Positions 6,476 through 15,444 are shown, counted from the stretch's first letter. The stretch: 43,355 nucleotides of DNA from an uncultured Clostridia bacterium (GCA_946628965.1 CAMOXI010000009.1:1-43355), one strand, 5' to 3'. The notes: generated from the letters alone by a model not told the origin. Numbers and translations are program-made.

Positions 6476-8529
6476 TGGCTGATTTCAACACCGACGTACG
6501 TTACATCAAGGGCATAGGAGAGAAAAAGGCGCTGGCGTTGGGTAAGCTCGGCGTCTTTACTCTCCGTGACCTTGTTTCCTTTTTTCCCAGGAAATATGAG
6601 GACCGCAGCCAGTACCGCCCCATCGCCCTCGCGATGGACGGCGAACAGGTCTGCATCCGCGCCGTGGTGGCCGACACGCCTCGGCTCACGCGCATCCGCC
6701 GCGGGCTGGAGCTGGTGAAGTTCAAGGCTGTGGACGACAGCGGCCTTGTGGACATCACCTACTTCAACCAGTCCTACCGGAAGGACAGCTTCCACCGGGG
6801 AGACGAATATGTCTTCTTCGGGAAGATGGAAGTAAAAGGCGCCCACCGGAGCATGAGCAACCCGGTGGCGGAGCCGGAGGGGCGCGAAGGCGGTCAGACC
6901 GGCCGCATCGTCCCCATCTATCGGATGACGGCCGGGCTCAACCAGGCCAGCATCCTGCAGGCTGTACGGCAGGGGCTGGATCTCTGCGGTGAGAAGCTGC
7001 CGGAGATCCTGCCCGAAGAGGTGCGACAGCGCTGTGAGCTGGTGCCCGCTCGCTACGCCTATGAGCAGATCCACTTCCCCGCCGATTTCGGCACGCTGGA
7101 GCTGGCCCGCCGCCGCCTGATTTTTGAGGAGCTCTTCGTACTGGCCTGCGCGCTGGGCCGCATCCGCGGCGAACGTGTGCGGGAGGGCGGCATCCCCATC
7201 GGCGAGGCCGATCTCACGGAATTCTGGTCCTCGCTCCCCTTCTCCCCCACCGGCGCCCAGCGCAGGGCCGTGGAGCAGGCCGTACAGGACCTGCAGAGCG
7301 GCGGGGTGATGAACCGGCTGGTGCAGGGCGACGTGGGCAGCGGTAAAACGCTGGTGGCCGCGGCCCTGATCTGGTATGTGTGGAGAAGCGGGCACGGCAG
7401 CGCCTTCATGGCACCAACGGAGATTCTGGCGGATCAGCACTACCACACGCTGAGCGGCATGCTCTCCCCCTTCGGGCTTCGCATCGGGAAACTCACCGGC
7501 GCCATGAGCGCGAAGGAAAAGCGAGAGGTCAAGGCAGCGCTGAAAGCGGGCGAGCTGGACCTCATCATCGGCACCCACGCCCTTTTCAGCCAGGATGTGG
7601 AGTATAGCAATCTCGGCCTCGTGGTCACGGACGAGCAGCACCGCTTCGGTGTGGAGCAGCGCTCCGCCCTGATCGGCAAGGCTGGCAAGCCCCATGTGCT
7701 GGTCATGTCCGCAACGCCCATCCCGCGCACCCTGGCGCTGATCATCTACGGCGATCTGGACGTATCCATTATCGACGAGATGCCGCCCGGGCGGCAGAAG
7801 GTGGACACCTTCACGGTGGACGAGAGCTATCGCGCACGGCTCAATGGTTTTATCCGCAAGCTCACCGGCGAAGGGCGGCAGGTCTTCGTGGTCTGCCCCA
7901 TGGTGGAGGAAAACGAGGATCTCCCCACGCCTCTCAAATCCGCGGAAGAACACGCGAAAGAGCTGCAGAGCGTGTTTCCTGACCTGCGCGTGGCCTGCGT
8001 ACATGGCAAGATGAAGGCCAGGGACAAGGACGCGGTCATGGCCGCCTTCGTGGCCGGGGAGACGGATATTCTGGTCTCCACCACGGTCATCGAGGTAGGC
8101 GTGGACGTTCCGAACGCGGCGCTGATGATCGCGGAAAACGCGGAGCGCTTCGGCTTAAGCCAGCTGCATCAGCTGCGCGGCCGCGTGGGCCGCGGCCAGC
8201 ACAAGAGCTGGTGCATCCTGGTCTCCGACGCGGACACCGAGGAGGTCAGGGCGCGCCTCGGCATCATGACGAAAACCAACGACGGCTTCAAGATCTCCGA
8301 GGAAGATCTGCGGCTGCGCGGCCCCGGCGATTTCTTCGGCTCCCGCCAGCACGGCCTGCCGGAGACGCACATCGCCGATCTGGGCGCGGACGCGGACACG
8401 CTGCAGCGTGCGCAGCAGGAGGCGACCAGGCTTCTGGCTGCGGACCCGCAGCTAGTACTGCCGGAGCATACTGCCCTGCGGGAGCGCGTGGAGCAGCTAT
8501 TCCGCGAGAATGCAGACAGCTTCAACTGA
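6475..8529 (+). CDS. recG: ATP-dependent DNA helicase RecG
   Basis: 684 residues, normal for RecG. The start ATG overlaps the apbE stop (TAATG). An N-terminal OB-type wedge domain (about residues 50-150) is followed by helicase motifs: Walker A GDVGSGKT near residue 285, DEQH near 386, SATPIPRT, and the C-terminal LRGRVGRG motif VI. RecG remodels stalled replication forks and Holliday junctions by branch migration. It ends at a strong bidirectional terminator. Being the third gene of a redox operon is probably only gene packing. Confidence 0.97.
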   Translation: MADFNTDVRYIKGIGEKKALALGKLGVFTLRDLVSFFPRKYEDRSQYRPIALAMDGEQVCIRAVVADTPRLTRIRRGLELVKFKAVDDSGLVDITYFNQSYRKDSFHRGDEYVFFGKMEVKGAHRSMSNPVAEPEGREGGQTGRIVPIYRMTAGLNQASILQAVRQGLDLCGEKLPEILPEEVRQRCELVPARYAYEQIHFPADFGTLELARRRLIFEELFVLACALGRIRGERVREGGIPIGEADLTEFWSSLPFSPTGAQRRAVEQAVQDLQSGGVMNRLVQGDVGSGKTLVAAALIWYVWRSGHGSAFMAPTEILADQHYHTLSGMLSPFGLRIGKLTGAMSAKEKREVKAALKAGELDLIIGTHALFSQDVEYSNLGLVVTDEQHRFGVEQRSALIGKAGKPHVLVMSATPIPRTLALIIYGDLDVSIIDEMPPGRQKVDTFTVDESYRARLNGFIRKLTGEGRQVFVVCPMVEENEDLPTPLKSAEEHAKELQSVFPDLRVACVHGKMKARDKDAVMAAFVAGETDILVSTTVIEVGVDVPNAALMIAENAERFGLSQLHQLRGRVGRGQHKSWCILVSDADTEEVRARLGIMTKTNDGFKISEEDLRLRGPGDFFGSRQHGLPETHIADLGADADTLQRAQQEATRLLAADPQLVLPEHTALRERVEQLFRENADSFN

Positions 8530-8603
8530 GCCGGAAAGTACGTTTTTCAACTTGCAAGGCGGTTATCAGCCGTTTCTGCTCTCTCGTACTGAAATAAATC
8601 AAA

Positions 8604-8647
8604 AAAAGAAGGCAGATTCTGACGCAAATCAGAAGCTGCCTTCTTTT
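8604..8647. terminator. Bidirectional terminator between recG and the FGGY kinase gene
   Basis: 12-bp stem AAAAGAAGGCAG / CTGCCTTCTTTT with an inner TCTGA/TCAGA helix. A-run on the left, T-run on the right, so it serves the two convergent genes. Confidence 0.9.
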
Positions 8648-8675
8648 CTGTTTTCAATGGTTCGAGCTGACCGGC

Positions 8676-8694
8676 GGGCGGCTGATAGCCGCCC
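8676..8694. repeat. Short GC-rich palindrome of a REP-like type
   Basis: GGGCGGCT-GAT-AGCCGCCC, followed by CCTACGG. From memory this GGGCGGCTRATAGCCGCCC..TACGG pattern recurs between genes of gut Clostridia. It lies between the bidirectional terminator and the end of the FGGY kinase gene. Only one full copy is present here. Confidence 0.5.
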
Positions 8695-8711
8695 CTACGG
8701 CAGAATAAGCT

Positions 8712-10265
8712 TTATATGCTCTCGGCTGCGAGTTTCTCCACAGCCAGCGCCTTCTTGTAGCGCGACAGGAAGCGGTTGAAGCCGTCCACATCCGCGGCGT
8801 CGGCCATCAGAGTGGAGGATTTCGCCCCGGCGAAAACCTTGTTGTCCAGATAATCCGCAAGGCTCTCGCCCTCGTCCTTCCACAGCATATAGGCGCCCAG
8901 CAGGGCCATGCCGTAGGGGCCGCCCTCGCCCGCAGTCTCCATCACGGAGACCGGCGCGCCGACTGCGGCGGAGAGCATCCGCTGGCCGACCTCGGGCGTC
9001 TTGAAGAAACCGCCGTGGCCGTAGAGCTTGTCGATGCCCACCTGCTCGGTCTGCGTCAGGATGTCGAGACCGATCTTCAGCGTGGAAAGCGCGGAGAGGA
9101 TGTGGGTGCGCATGAAGTTTGCCAGCGTAAACTTCGCGTCCGGCGTGCGGGCAAAGAGGGGCCTGCCCTCGTCCAGATCGGTCACGCCCTCACCGGAGAA
9201 ATAGTTGTAGCTCAGGAGGCCGCCGCAGTCGGCGTCGCCCTCCAGGGCTTTTTTGAACAGCATGGTGAACAGCGCGCCCTTCGCCTGGGGAGCGCCGATG
9301 GCCTCGGCAAACTCGCTGAGGAGATTGACCCAGGCATTGATGTCGGACGTGCAGTTGTTGCAGTGCACCATGGCGACCGGCGCGCCGTCCGGCGTGGTGA
9401 CCATGTCGATCTCCCGGTGGACGCCCAGGGGCTTCTCGGTGACGATCATGGCAAAGTCGGAGGTGCCGGCGGAGACGTTGCCGGTGCGCGGGCGGACGGA
9501 GTTGGTGGCGGCCATGCCGGTGCCCGCGTCGCCCTCGCAGGGGGCCACGGGGATGCCGGGCTGCAGCACACCGCTGGGATCGAGGAACTTCGCGCCTTCG
9601 GCAGTCAGCACGCCGCCCCGCTCGCCGGCGGAGACCACCTTCGGCAGGATCATGCGCAGATCGATGCCTGTGAGCTCGCGGAATTTCTGCAGCATGGTCT
9701 CGTCATAGTCGCACTTTGCGCTGTCGATGGGGAACATGCCGGAGGCTTCGCCCACGCCCATGAGCTTTTCCCCGGTGAGCTGCCAGTGGATGTAGCCCGC
9801 CAGGGTGGTGAGATAGGCGATGTTCTTCACATGCTCCTCCCCGTTCAGGATGGCCTGATACAAGTGGGCGATGCTCCAGCGCTGGGGGATGTTGAAATCA
9901 AAGAGCGCGGTCAGGCTCCCGGCCGCCTCACCGGTGATGGTGTTGCGCCAGGTGCGGAATTCCGCCAGCTGCTTCCCGTCCTTGTCAAAGGGCAGGTAGC
10001 CGTGCATCATGGCGGAGACGCCGATGGCGCCGACAGTGTCAAGCTCCAGGCCGAACTTGGCCTTCACGTCCGCCTTCAGGTTGGCAAAGCAGGTCTGCAG
10101 GCCGGTGTGCACCATGTCCATGGAGTAGGTCCAGATGCCGTTTACCAGCTGGTTTTCCCACTCGAAATCGCCGGAGGCAATGGGAAGATGCCGTTCATTG
10201 ATCAAAACGGCCTTGATGCGGGTCGAGCCCAGTTCGATGCCGAGTACCGTGTTTTTCAGTTCCAT
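8712..10265 (-). CDS. FGGY-family carbohydrate kinase
   Basis: 517 residues from ATG 10265, with AAGGGGA seven bases upstream; an ATG at 10286 lacks a site. The actin-like ATPase fold of sugar kinases is shown by [15 protein letters not shown] (phosphate 1), [26 protein letters not shown] (phosphate 2) and [16 protein letters not shown] near the C-terminus. It phosphorylates a sugar or polyol, perhaps xylulose or ribulose, but no transporter or isomerase is nearby to name the substrate. It is the last gene of a four-gene leftward operon. Confidence 0.88.
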   Translation of the reverse strand: MELKNTVLGIELGSTRIKAVLINERHLPIASGDFEWENQLVNGIWTYSMDMVHTGLQTCFANLKADVKAKFGLELDTVGAIGVSAMMHGYLPFDKDGKQLAEFRTWRNTITGEAAGSLTALFDFNIPQRWSIAHLYQAILNGEEHVKNIAYLTTLAGYIHWQLTGEKLMGVGEASGMFPIDSAKCDYDETMLQKFRELTGIDLRMILPKVVSAGERGGVLTAEGAKFLDPSGVLQPGIPVAPCEGDAGTGMAATNSVRPRTGNVSAGTSDFAMIVTEKPLGVHREIDMVTTPDGAPVAMVHCNNCTSDINAWVNLLSEFAEAIGAPQAKGALFTMLFKKALEGDADCGGLLSYNYFSGEGVTDLDEGRPLFARTPDAKFTLANFMRTHILSALSTLKIGLDILTQTEQVGIDKLYGHGGFFKTPEVGQRMLSAAVGAPVSVMETAGEGGPYGMALLGAYMLWKDEGESLADYLDNKVFAGAKSSTLMADAADVDGFNRFLSRYKKALAVEKLAAESI

Positions 10266-10286
10266 AGCGTTCCCCTTATGATTCAT

Positions 10287-10943
10287 TTATTCTTCAGGCA
10301 GCAGGTCCAGACAGGCGTTTTCCACCGTGAGGCAGAAATACAGCGGCCCGTCTGTCCCGATGTCCTTATAGCTCTGGTGAAATTCAGTCCCCTCCGCTGT
10401 CAGTGCCGTAAAACTGACCTCGGCGGTTTTGCCCTTGTTGGTGACCGTAAGCGTGATCTCGGCGTCGTTACTGTCACTGCAGAAGGTATCCCAGTTCCAG
10501 TCGCTCTCGGCCACGGCGTTCTTATACCCGCTGCCGCTGCCGAAATGGTCGGCCCGGAGCACGGCATAGGCGTTCTCGATCTCCTCCGTCCCGGTCTCGG
10601 GCGTGTCGGGTTCCGACAGCAGGATCACGGAGAAGGTATCCCACAGGCCGAGGCCGTCCGTGTAATGGATGAAGCGTTTCTGCACGCTCTCCCCTTCCGG
10701 CACTTCCCAGACTTCGGAAAACACCGTGCGGAAGGGCGTATCGCAGGAGAGGCTGCCGAGCGCGGTGCCCTGCAGCTTCACGCCGCTGTTGTCGAAGGCT
10801 TCCCGCAGCGGGGCTGCGGAGACCGGCGCCGCAGTTGTCCCGGCAGGGGCCGGGCTCGCCGCAGGCGACGGGTTCTCCTTCCCGCAGGCGCAGAGCGACA
10901 GCAGCAGAAGGAGCGCGAGCAGATAGGAAAGCCCTCGCTTCAT
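10287..10943 (-). CDS. Putative lipoprotein, unknown function
   Basis: 218 residues. The N-terminus MKRGLSYLLALLLLLSLCAC is a lipoprotein signal with Cys at about residue 20, followed by a Ser/Pro/Ala-rich linker. The rest is a strand-rich extracytoplasmic domain with no recognised family. The start overlaps the upstream kinase-like gene by 4 bp (ATGA), so translation is coupled. Possible substrate-binding or envelope role; not testable from sequence alone. Confidence 0.75.
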   Translation of the reverse strand: MKRGLSYLLALLLLLSLCACGKENPSPAASPAPAGTTAAPVSAAPLREAFDNSGVKLQGTALGSLSCDTPFRTVFSEVWEVPEGESVQKRFIHYTDGLGLWDTFSVILLSEPDTPETGTEEIENAYAVLRADHFGSGSGYKNAVAESDWNWDTFCSDSNDAEITLTVTNKGKTAEVSFTALTAEGTEFHQSYKDIGTDGPLYFCLTVENACLDLLPEE

Positions 10944-11533
10944 GCCTTCTCCATGGCCTCCAGACAGGCCTTGATGATGGTCACGGCGCCCTGGACGCCC
11001 ACCTTGTCGCTGTTGATGCAGAGGTCATAGTACTCCCGATCGCCCCAGTCCTGATCGGTGTAGTAACGGTAGTAGCTGGCACGGTCCTTGTCCACCTGAC
11101 GGATCAGCTTTCTGGCCTGCTCCTCCGTGAGATCGCGGCGCTTCATCATTTCCCGGGTGCGGCTCTCCTCTCCGGCCTGGATGAAGACGCGCAGCAGATC
11201 CTCCCGGTTTCGCAGCACATAGTCGGCGCAGCGGCCGACGAAGATGGCGTTCCCCTTTTCGGCCAGGCTGCGGATCGCCTCAAACTGGGCGGCCGCCACC
11301 TGCATGTTCAGGCGGAAGCTCTCCCCCATGCCCACGAAATTGGGTACGGGCACCACATAGGGGGAAACCCGCTTCTCGTCAAAGGAATCCATGACCTCGC
11401 GGCTGAAATGCGAGGCCTCCGCCGCGTGATCCACGATTTCCTTGTCATAGCAGGCGTAACCCAGCGCTTCCGCCAGGGTGCGGGCGATCTCATGGCCGCC
11501 GCTGCCGTGCTCTCTGCCGATGGTGATGATCAT
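10940..11533 (-). CDS. Cytidylate kinase-like family protein
   Basis: 197 residues from ATG 11533, with AAGGAGG seven bases upstream. P-loop-like GREHGSGGHEIARTLAEAL at residues 6-24, then IFVGRCADYVLRN and a helical lid RTREMMKRRDLTEEQARKLI, as in the cytidylate-kinase-like proteins widespread in Clostridia. It lacks the full NMP-binding insert of Cmk, so the true substrate is unknown. Operon partner of the polysaccharide deacetylase (12-bp gap). Confidence 0.88.
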   Translation of the reverse strand: MIITIGREHGSGGHEIARTLAEALGYACYDKEIVDHAAEASHFSREVMDSFDEKRVSPYVVPVPNFVGMGESFRLNMQVAAAQFEAIRSLAEKGNAIFVGRCADYVLRNREDLLRVFIQAGEESRTREMMKRRDLTEEQARKLIRQVDKDRASYYRYYTDQDWGDREYYDLCINSDKVGVQGAVTIIKACLEAMEKA

Positions 11534-11545
11534 AGTGATTCCTCC

Positions 11546-12808
11546 TTATTGGTTGATCAAGTTCTCATACGTTGCGATGCTGGTGCCCCGCGGGATGAAG
11601 ATGCGCCAGATAATCACCGGGTCGTCGCCGGTGACGTAGGTGGGGCCGGACATCTTCACACCGAAGCGATAGGTCTCCCGGGTGACGCTGTAGGTCAGAT
11701 CCGTGGCCTTGCCCTCGGGATAGGAGACCACAAAGGGTTCCTTTCCGATCTGCCGCACCAGCATGAGCTTGGAGCCCTCCAGCTCCCGGTGGGTGGACGG
11801 CTCGCCCAAGATGCCCATGTCCAGATGCTCCTCGGTATGGCTCTGGATCGAGCAGAGGCCGGAGGCGTCCATCTCCCGCAGGTTGTCCCAGGTCAGGTAC
11901 TGCTCAAGATTGGAGTAGCCGGAGCCCTCGGGGCGGCTCAAGTAGTTCGTGATGATGAAGAAGGTGGCCTTGACGTTATACTTCTGCAGCAGCGGGAAGA
12001 GGATATTGTAGTTGCAGACGTAGCCGTCGTCAAAGGTCAGAATGATGGGCTTCGTGTAATCCTCCACATGCTCCAGGTCCTCAAACCAGATGGGCTCCCA
12101 GCCGTTATCCAGCAGGTACACGATCTGCTCCTCCATCTCCGCCGGGGTGACGAAGAGGCTGGGCATAGTCCAGGCATAGTCATTCACGCCGTGGTACATC
12201 AAAACCGGCACCTTGTAGCCCTCGGCCAGCGCCCAGTCGCCCGCGCCGGGCGTACAGTAGAGGTGCGCGTTCTCCTCATCCAGAAACACGGAGATCTCCA
12301 ATGCATCACAGAAGGAGCGCACCGGCACCCATACAGCGCCGTGATAGCGGAAGGGCGCGGTCTCCAGCTCAGCGGTTTTTTCGCCGTAGGAGATCTGCGT
12401 GCCGTCGATGCTGAGGGCAACATTCCGCTTACGCCAGGTGAAATAGACCGAATCCCCGTCCGTATTCACTTCGATGCCCAGGGCATCGGCGGCCTCGTCC
12501 AGGCTCATGCACTCCACGTCAAAGCGCAGCACAGTGCCGCTCTCCTGCACCTTTCCGTCCACGGTCAGGGCCATGCCGGAAGCGAGCTCCGGCTCCGGCG
12601 TGGGCGTCGGCGTCGGCTCGGGCGTGGGTTCCGGCTCCGGGGTGGGCGCGGGCTCCTCTGTGGAAGCCAGCGTCGGCGCTGAGGCGGAAACACTTGACGG
12701 CGCGCGGTGGAAAAGCGCCTCTCCGATGCCGTTGGAGCAGCTGGAGGGCAGCAGGATCATGATCAGCAGCGCGACCACGATCAGTGTGATTTTCGTTGCT
12801 TTCTTCAA
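11546..12808 (-). CDS. Polysaccharide deacetylase lipoprotein with a proline-rich stalk
   Basis: 420 residues starting at TTG 12808, the only in-frame start after the AAGGGG site. Signal peptide with lipobox LPSSC (Cys about residue 24), then a Thr-Pro-Glu repeat linker (about residues 52-75), a copper-amine-oxidase-N-like binding module (about 80-185), and a NodB-type deacetylase domain with TFDDGY (metal-binding Asp) and QSHTEEHL (HxxxH). It probably removes acetyl groups from peptidoglycan or an exopolysaccharide at the cell surface. First gene of the leftward operon; promoter at 12841-12869. Confidence 0.9.
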   Translation of the reverse strand: MKKATKITLIVVALLIMILLPSSCSNGIGEALFHRAPSSVSASAPTLASTEEPAPTPEPEPTPEPTPTPTPEPELASGMALTVDGKVQESGTVLRFDVECMSLDEAADALGIEVNTDGDSVYFTWRKRNVALSIDGTQISYGEKTAELETAPFRYHGAVWVPVRSFCDALEISVFLDEENAHLYCTPGAGDWALAEGYKVPVLMYHGVNDYAWTMPSLFVTPAEMEEQIVYLLDNGWEPIWFEDLEHVEDYTKPIILTFDDGYVCNYNILFPLLQKYNVKATFFIITNYLSRPEGSGYSNLEQYLTWDNLREMDASGLCSIQSHTEEHLDMGILGEPSTHRELEGSKLMLVRQIGKEPFVVSYPEGKATDLTYSVTRETYRFGVKMSGPTYVTGDDPVIIWRIFIPRGTSIATYENLINQ

Positions 12809-12840
12809 TGCAATATCCCCTTGAAAGAATTGTTTTATTT

Positions 12841-12869
12841 ATTTTACCACCGCCAGCGGCCCATTGCAA
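12841..12869 (-). promoter_or_regulatory. Promoter of the deacetylase operon
   Basis: On the minus strand TTGCAA (12864-12869), 17-nt spacer, TAAAAT (12841-12846). Lies 33 bp upstream of the TTG start. Confidence 0.7.
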
Positions 12870-12909
12870 GGATGATTCTATGCCTGTCTGCACCCGCATA
12901 GGATGAAGC

Positions 12910-14304
12910 ATGGCATCGAAAACACTTGTCCGCAACACGCTGCTGCTCACCGGCGTGTCGCTCTGTATGCAGGCGGTGGGCATGATTTTTCAGAGCTGGC
13001 TGGCCCGAAACCTGGGCGCTGCCGGGCTCGGGCTCTGGCAGCTCACGCTGTCGCTTGTGAATCTCTGGGCGACCTTCGCCATCTCCGGCATCCGCTTCGC
13101 CTCCACCCGGCTCGTCGCCGAGGAGCTGGGGCGCGGCAGCACCGGCAGCATCCGCGCGGCCATGGGCCGCTGTCTCTGCTACGGCGGCCTTTCCGGTCTT
13201 CTCGCCGGTGCGCTGCTGCGGCTTCTCGCGGAGCCGCTGGGCTTTCTCTGGATCGGGGACGCGCGCACGGTGCGCGCGCTCGGCATCGCGTCGCTCGCCA
13301 TGCCCTGCATCTCGCTCTCTGCCTCCCTCTCCGGCTACTTCACGGCCTGCGGCCGGGTCTGGAAGGCGGCGCTGGTGCATCTGGCGGAGCAGATCGCCGG
13401 GATCGTGCTCGTGATGCTCTTTCTCCGCAGGGCCGCTTCCGGAGATCTGGAGCAGAGCTGCTGTGCGGTCACGCTGGGCCGCACGGCGGCAGATTTCCTG
13501 TCCCTGCTGCTGATGGCGTGCTTTTATCTGCAGGACCGGCTCACGCATTACCGTGCCGAAAACGATGGGAAAGCTCTCGCCGGGCGCATGCTGCGCATCG
13601 CGGTACCGCTGGCCTTCTCCGCCTATACCCGCAGCGCCCTCACCACGCTGCAGCAGCTCTGGGTTCCACGTGGGCTGCGGGCCTATGGTCTCGCCCCGGA
13701 TCGGGCGCTGGCTGGCTACGGGATCGTACAGGGTATGGCCATGCCGCTGCTCTTTTTCCCCTCCTGTCTGCTTGCCTCCGCCGCGGAAGTGATCGTGCCG
13801 GCACTCACCGAGTCCCAGGTGCAGGGAGACGCGGAAGGGATAAAAAACACCGCCGGGAAGCTTCTGCGCATGAGCCTGCGCTACTCCCTGGCGGTGTCAG
13901 CTGTTCTGTTTTTCTGCGCCGATCTCCTCTGCGGCACGATCTACCACAATCGGGAGGCCGCGCGCTATCTGCGTATTCTGGCCCCGCTGGTGCCGGTGAT
14001 GTATCTCGACATGGCGGTGGACGGCTGCCTGAAGGGCCTGGGTCAGCAGGTCTGGAGCATGGGGATCAACGTTGCGGAATCCGTCGCCGGTCTCGTGCTG
14101 CTCTGGCTGCTTCTGCCGCGCTGCGGCCTTGCCGCCTATCTCGGCGTTCTCTGGATCTCGGAGTTTTTTAATCTCACGCTCAGCGCGCTCAGGCTGCAGC
14201 CTTTTCTGCGTTCTTCTCCCGGCGCCGCTCGTCACCCTTGTGGAGGATCGGAGAGATGCGCTTATAGAGCAGGAAGGTCAGCAGAGAGACCACAAAGCCC
14301 TTGA
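12910..14304 (+). CDS. MOP-superfamily flippase (SpoVB/polysaccharide exporter type)
   Basis: 464 residues from ATG 12910 with AGGA eight bases upstream. About 12 hydrophobic helices. The N-terminus (TLLLTGVSLCMQAVGMIFQS..LGAAGLGLWQ) is typical of SpoVB/MurJ-like lipid II or O-antigen flippases, which move lipid-linked sugars across the membrane. Its last 39 codons run across the end of the convergent ECF gene, giving a 116-bp tail-to-tail overlap. The C-terminal 30 residues look like antisense filler, so the original stop may have been lost. Confidence 0.88.
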   Translation: MASKTLVRNTLLLTGVSLCMQAVGMIFQSWLARNLGAAGLGLWQLTLSLVNLWATFAISGIRFASTRLVAEELGRGSTGSIRAAMGRCLCYGGLSGLLAGALLRLLAEPLGFLWIGDARTVRALGIASLAMPCISLSASLSGYFTACGRVWKAALVHLAEQIAGIVLVMLFLRRAASGDLEQSCCAVTLGRTAADFLSLLLMACFYLQDRLTHYRAENDGKALAGRMLRIAVPLAFSAYTRSALTTLQQLWVPRGLRAYGLAPDRALAGYGIVQGMAMPLLFFPSCLLASAAEVIVPALTESQVQGDAEGIKNTAGKLLRMSLRYSLAVSAVLFFCADLLCGTIYHNREAARYLRILAPLVPVMYLDMAVDGCLKGLGQQVWSMGINVAESVAGLVLLWLLLPRCGLAAYLGVLWISEFFNLTLSALRLQPFLRSSPGAARHPCGGSERCAYRAGRSAERPQSP

Positions 14305-14920
14305 GCAGATTGAAGGGCACCACCGCGAAGAGGACCAGCGTGGGGACGCTGGTGATGGCGGAATTGACCTTGGTGCCCATGCCCACGATGACCTCCATCG
14401 GCATGCCGAAGAGGACGGCGAACTTGGGCAGCAGATAGATCGCGTTGAAGGCGCTGCCGAAAACGGTCATCACCAGGGTGCCGACCACCATGCCCCAGAG
14501 GGCGGACTTGCGGCTGGGCTTCGCGTGGTAGACGATGCTCGCGGGCAGGACGAAGGAGCAGCCCACGGCAAAGTTGGCAAAATCGCCCACGAAGGCGGTG
14601 GAGGTGCCCTTCAGGAGGAGCTTGATGCAGACCTTGATCAGCTCCGCCACCACGCCGGCCACGGGGCCGAGATAGAAGGTGCAGATCATGATCGGCAGCT
14701 CGCTCAGGTCCATCTTATAAAAGCCAGGCGCGAAAAAGAGCGGGATCTCCACCAGCATCAGCACGCCCGCCATGCAGGCAAAGATGGCGGTATAGGTGAT
14801 ATAGTGGGTGTCCGACAGGCGCTTGCGGTCCTTCACGAGCAGGCGCTCAAAGGCCACGGCGATGAGCACCAGCGCGGCGAAGATCGCGAGACAGGTGAGA
14901 ATGAACTTCAGGTTTTCCAT
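14189..14920 (-). CDS. ECF transporter S component, RibU-like riboflavin uptake protein
   Basis: 243 residues from ATG 14920, with AAGGAGG six bases upstream. Six or seven membrane helices. KMDLSELPIMICTFYLGPVAG followed by ELIKVCIKLLLKGTSTAFVGD matches the S-component signature. The FMN riboswitch and terminator directly upstream (14935-15439) point to riboflavin, so RibU is the best name. S components work with an EcfA-A'-T energising module, which is not in the window. The 3' end overlaps the flippase gene. Confidence 0.9.
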   Translation of the reverse strand: MENLKFILTCLAIFAALVLIAVAFERLLVKDRKRLSDTHYITYTAIFACMAGVLMLVEIPLFFAPGFYKMDLSELPIMICTFYLGPVAGVVAELIKVCIKLLLKGTSTAFVGDFANFAVGCSFVLPASIVYHAKPSRKSALWGMVVGTLVMTVFGSAFNAIYLLPKFAVLFGMPMEVIVGMGTKVNSAITSVPTLVLFAVVPFNLLKGFVVSLLTFLLYKRISPILHKGDERRREKNAEKAAA

Positions 14921-14934
14921 ATTGATTCCTCCTT

Positions 14935-14964
14935 AAAAAAATTACCCGAAGCAATCGCTTCGGG
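14935..14964 (-). terminator. Intrinsic terminator of the FMN riboswitch expression platform
   Basis: Minus strand: CCCGAAGC-GATT-GCTTCGGG (14945-14964) followed by TAATTTTTTT, ending just before the AAGGAGG site of the ECF gene. When FMN is bound, transcription should stop here. Confidence 0.93.
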
Positions 14965-15073
14965 CGCAATAAGGAAGGACAGGAGAAAAAATACAGTTTC
15001 CCCGTCTTCTTCCATCCAGACTTGACGAAGATGCAAGGAAGATGTGAGAGGAATTTGCGAGGCAAATCTGAGC

Positions 15074-15134
15074 CAGACGAAATGGAAAGCGCAGAAAATA
15101 CTATGTGTATTTTCGAGCATTTCCATGAAGTATG
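15074..15134 (-). repeat. Palindromic element copy inside riboswitch P6 (core)
   Basis: Core of the P6 insertion, read on the minus strand: CATACTTC (15134-15127), ATGGAAA/TTTCCAT and GAAAATAC/GTATTTTC helices around the loop, then CGTCTG ending at 15074. The complete insertion spans about 15024-15185. It is homologous to the P3 copy, which lies in the opposite orientation. Confidence 0.75.
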
Positions 15135-15289
15135 GAACAGATTTGACCGTAAAGGCGCTCACAATCTTTTTTGTATCTTCGTTACACTGTCGGTCCCGGA
15201 ATCGCACCGGGTCAGCTGCTTTCGCAGGTCGCGGACTCTCATGCTGAACGCTGACCAAAAACCTAAAGTTTCATCGCCCCGCTTTCCGT

Positions 15290-15352
15290 CATACTTCGTC
15301 AATTGCTGCGGGAAATACACAAAGTATTCCGCCGCATCAATTTCCTCGTCTG
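15290..15352 (+). repeat. Palindromic element copy inside riboswitch P3 (core)
   Basis: Core of the P3 insertion, read on the plus strand: CATACTTC (15290-15297), helices AATTG/CAATT and TGCGG/CCGCA, loop core AATACACAAAGTATT, then CGTCTG (15347-15352). The full insertion is about 15242-15402, closed by a 22-bp helix. Landmarks are spaced 48, 63 and 50 nt, against 51, 61 and 50 nt in the P6 copy. Confidence 0.75.
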
Positions 15353-15444
15353 ACGAAAACCGGCCGCGGTGCTCTTTTCAGGTTTTTGGTCGGCGCTCAG
15401 CATACCGCCGGTCGGGAATTACACCCTGCCCTGAAGACGATGTC

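Larger units (their letters stand above)
15003..15439 (-). promoter_or_regulatory. FMN riboswitch (RFN element) with two greatly enlarged stems
   Basis: Conserved aptamer blocks are all present on the minus strand in order: CGTCTTC (P1, 15433-15439), CAGGGTGTAATTCCCGACCG (about 15410-15430), GAGTCCGCGACC, GGTGCGATTCCGGGACCGAC, then AAGTCTGGATGGAAGAAGAC near 15005-15023. P1 closes perfectly (CGTCTTC/GAAGACG). Normal RFN elements are about 140 nt; this one is 437 nt because P3 (15242-15402) and the P6 loop (15024-15185) each contain about 160 extra nt that fold back as long hairpins. It controls the RibU-like gene by transcription termination. Confidence 0.93.

Noticed and set aside
9015-11030. 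Long open frame on the plus strand opposite the FGGY kinase and lipoprotein genes
   Set aside because: It is antisense to clearly conserved genes and has a low-complexity, GC-driven composition; a shadow frame.
12844-13548. Minus-strand frame opposite the flippase start
   Set aside because: Highly charged low-complexity shadow of a membrane protein gene.
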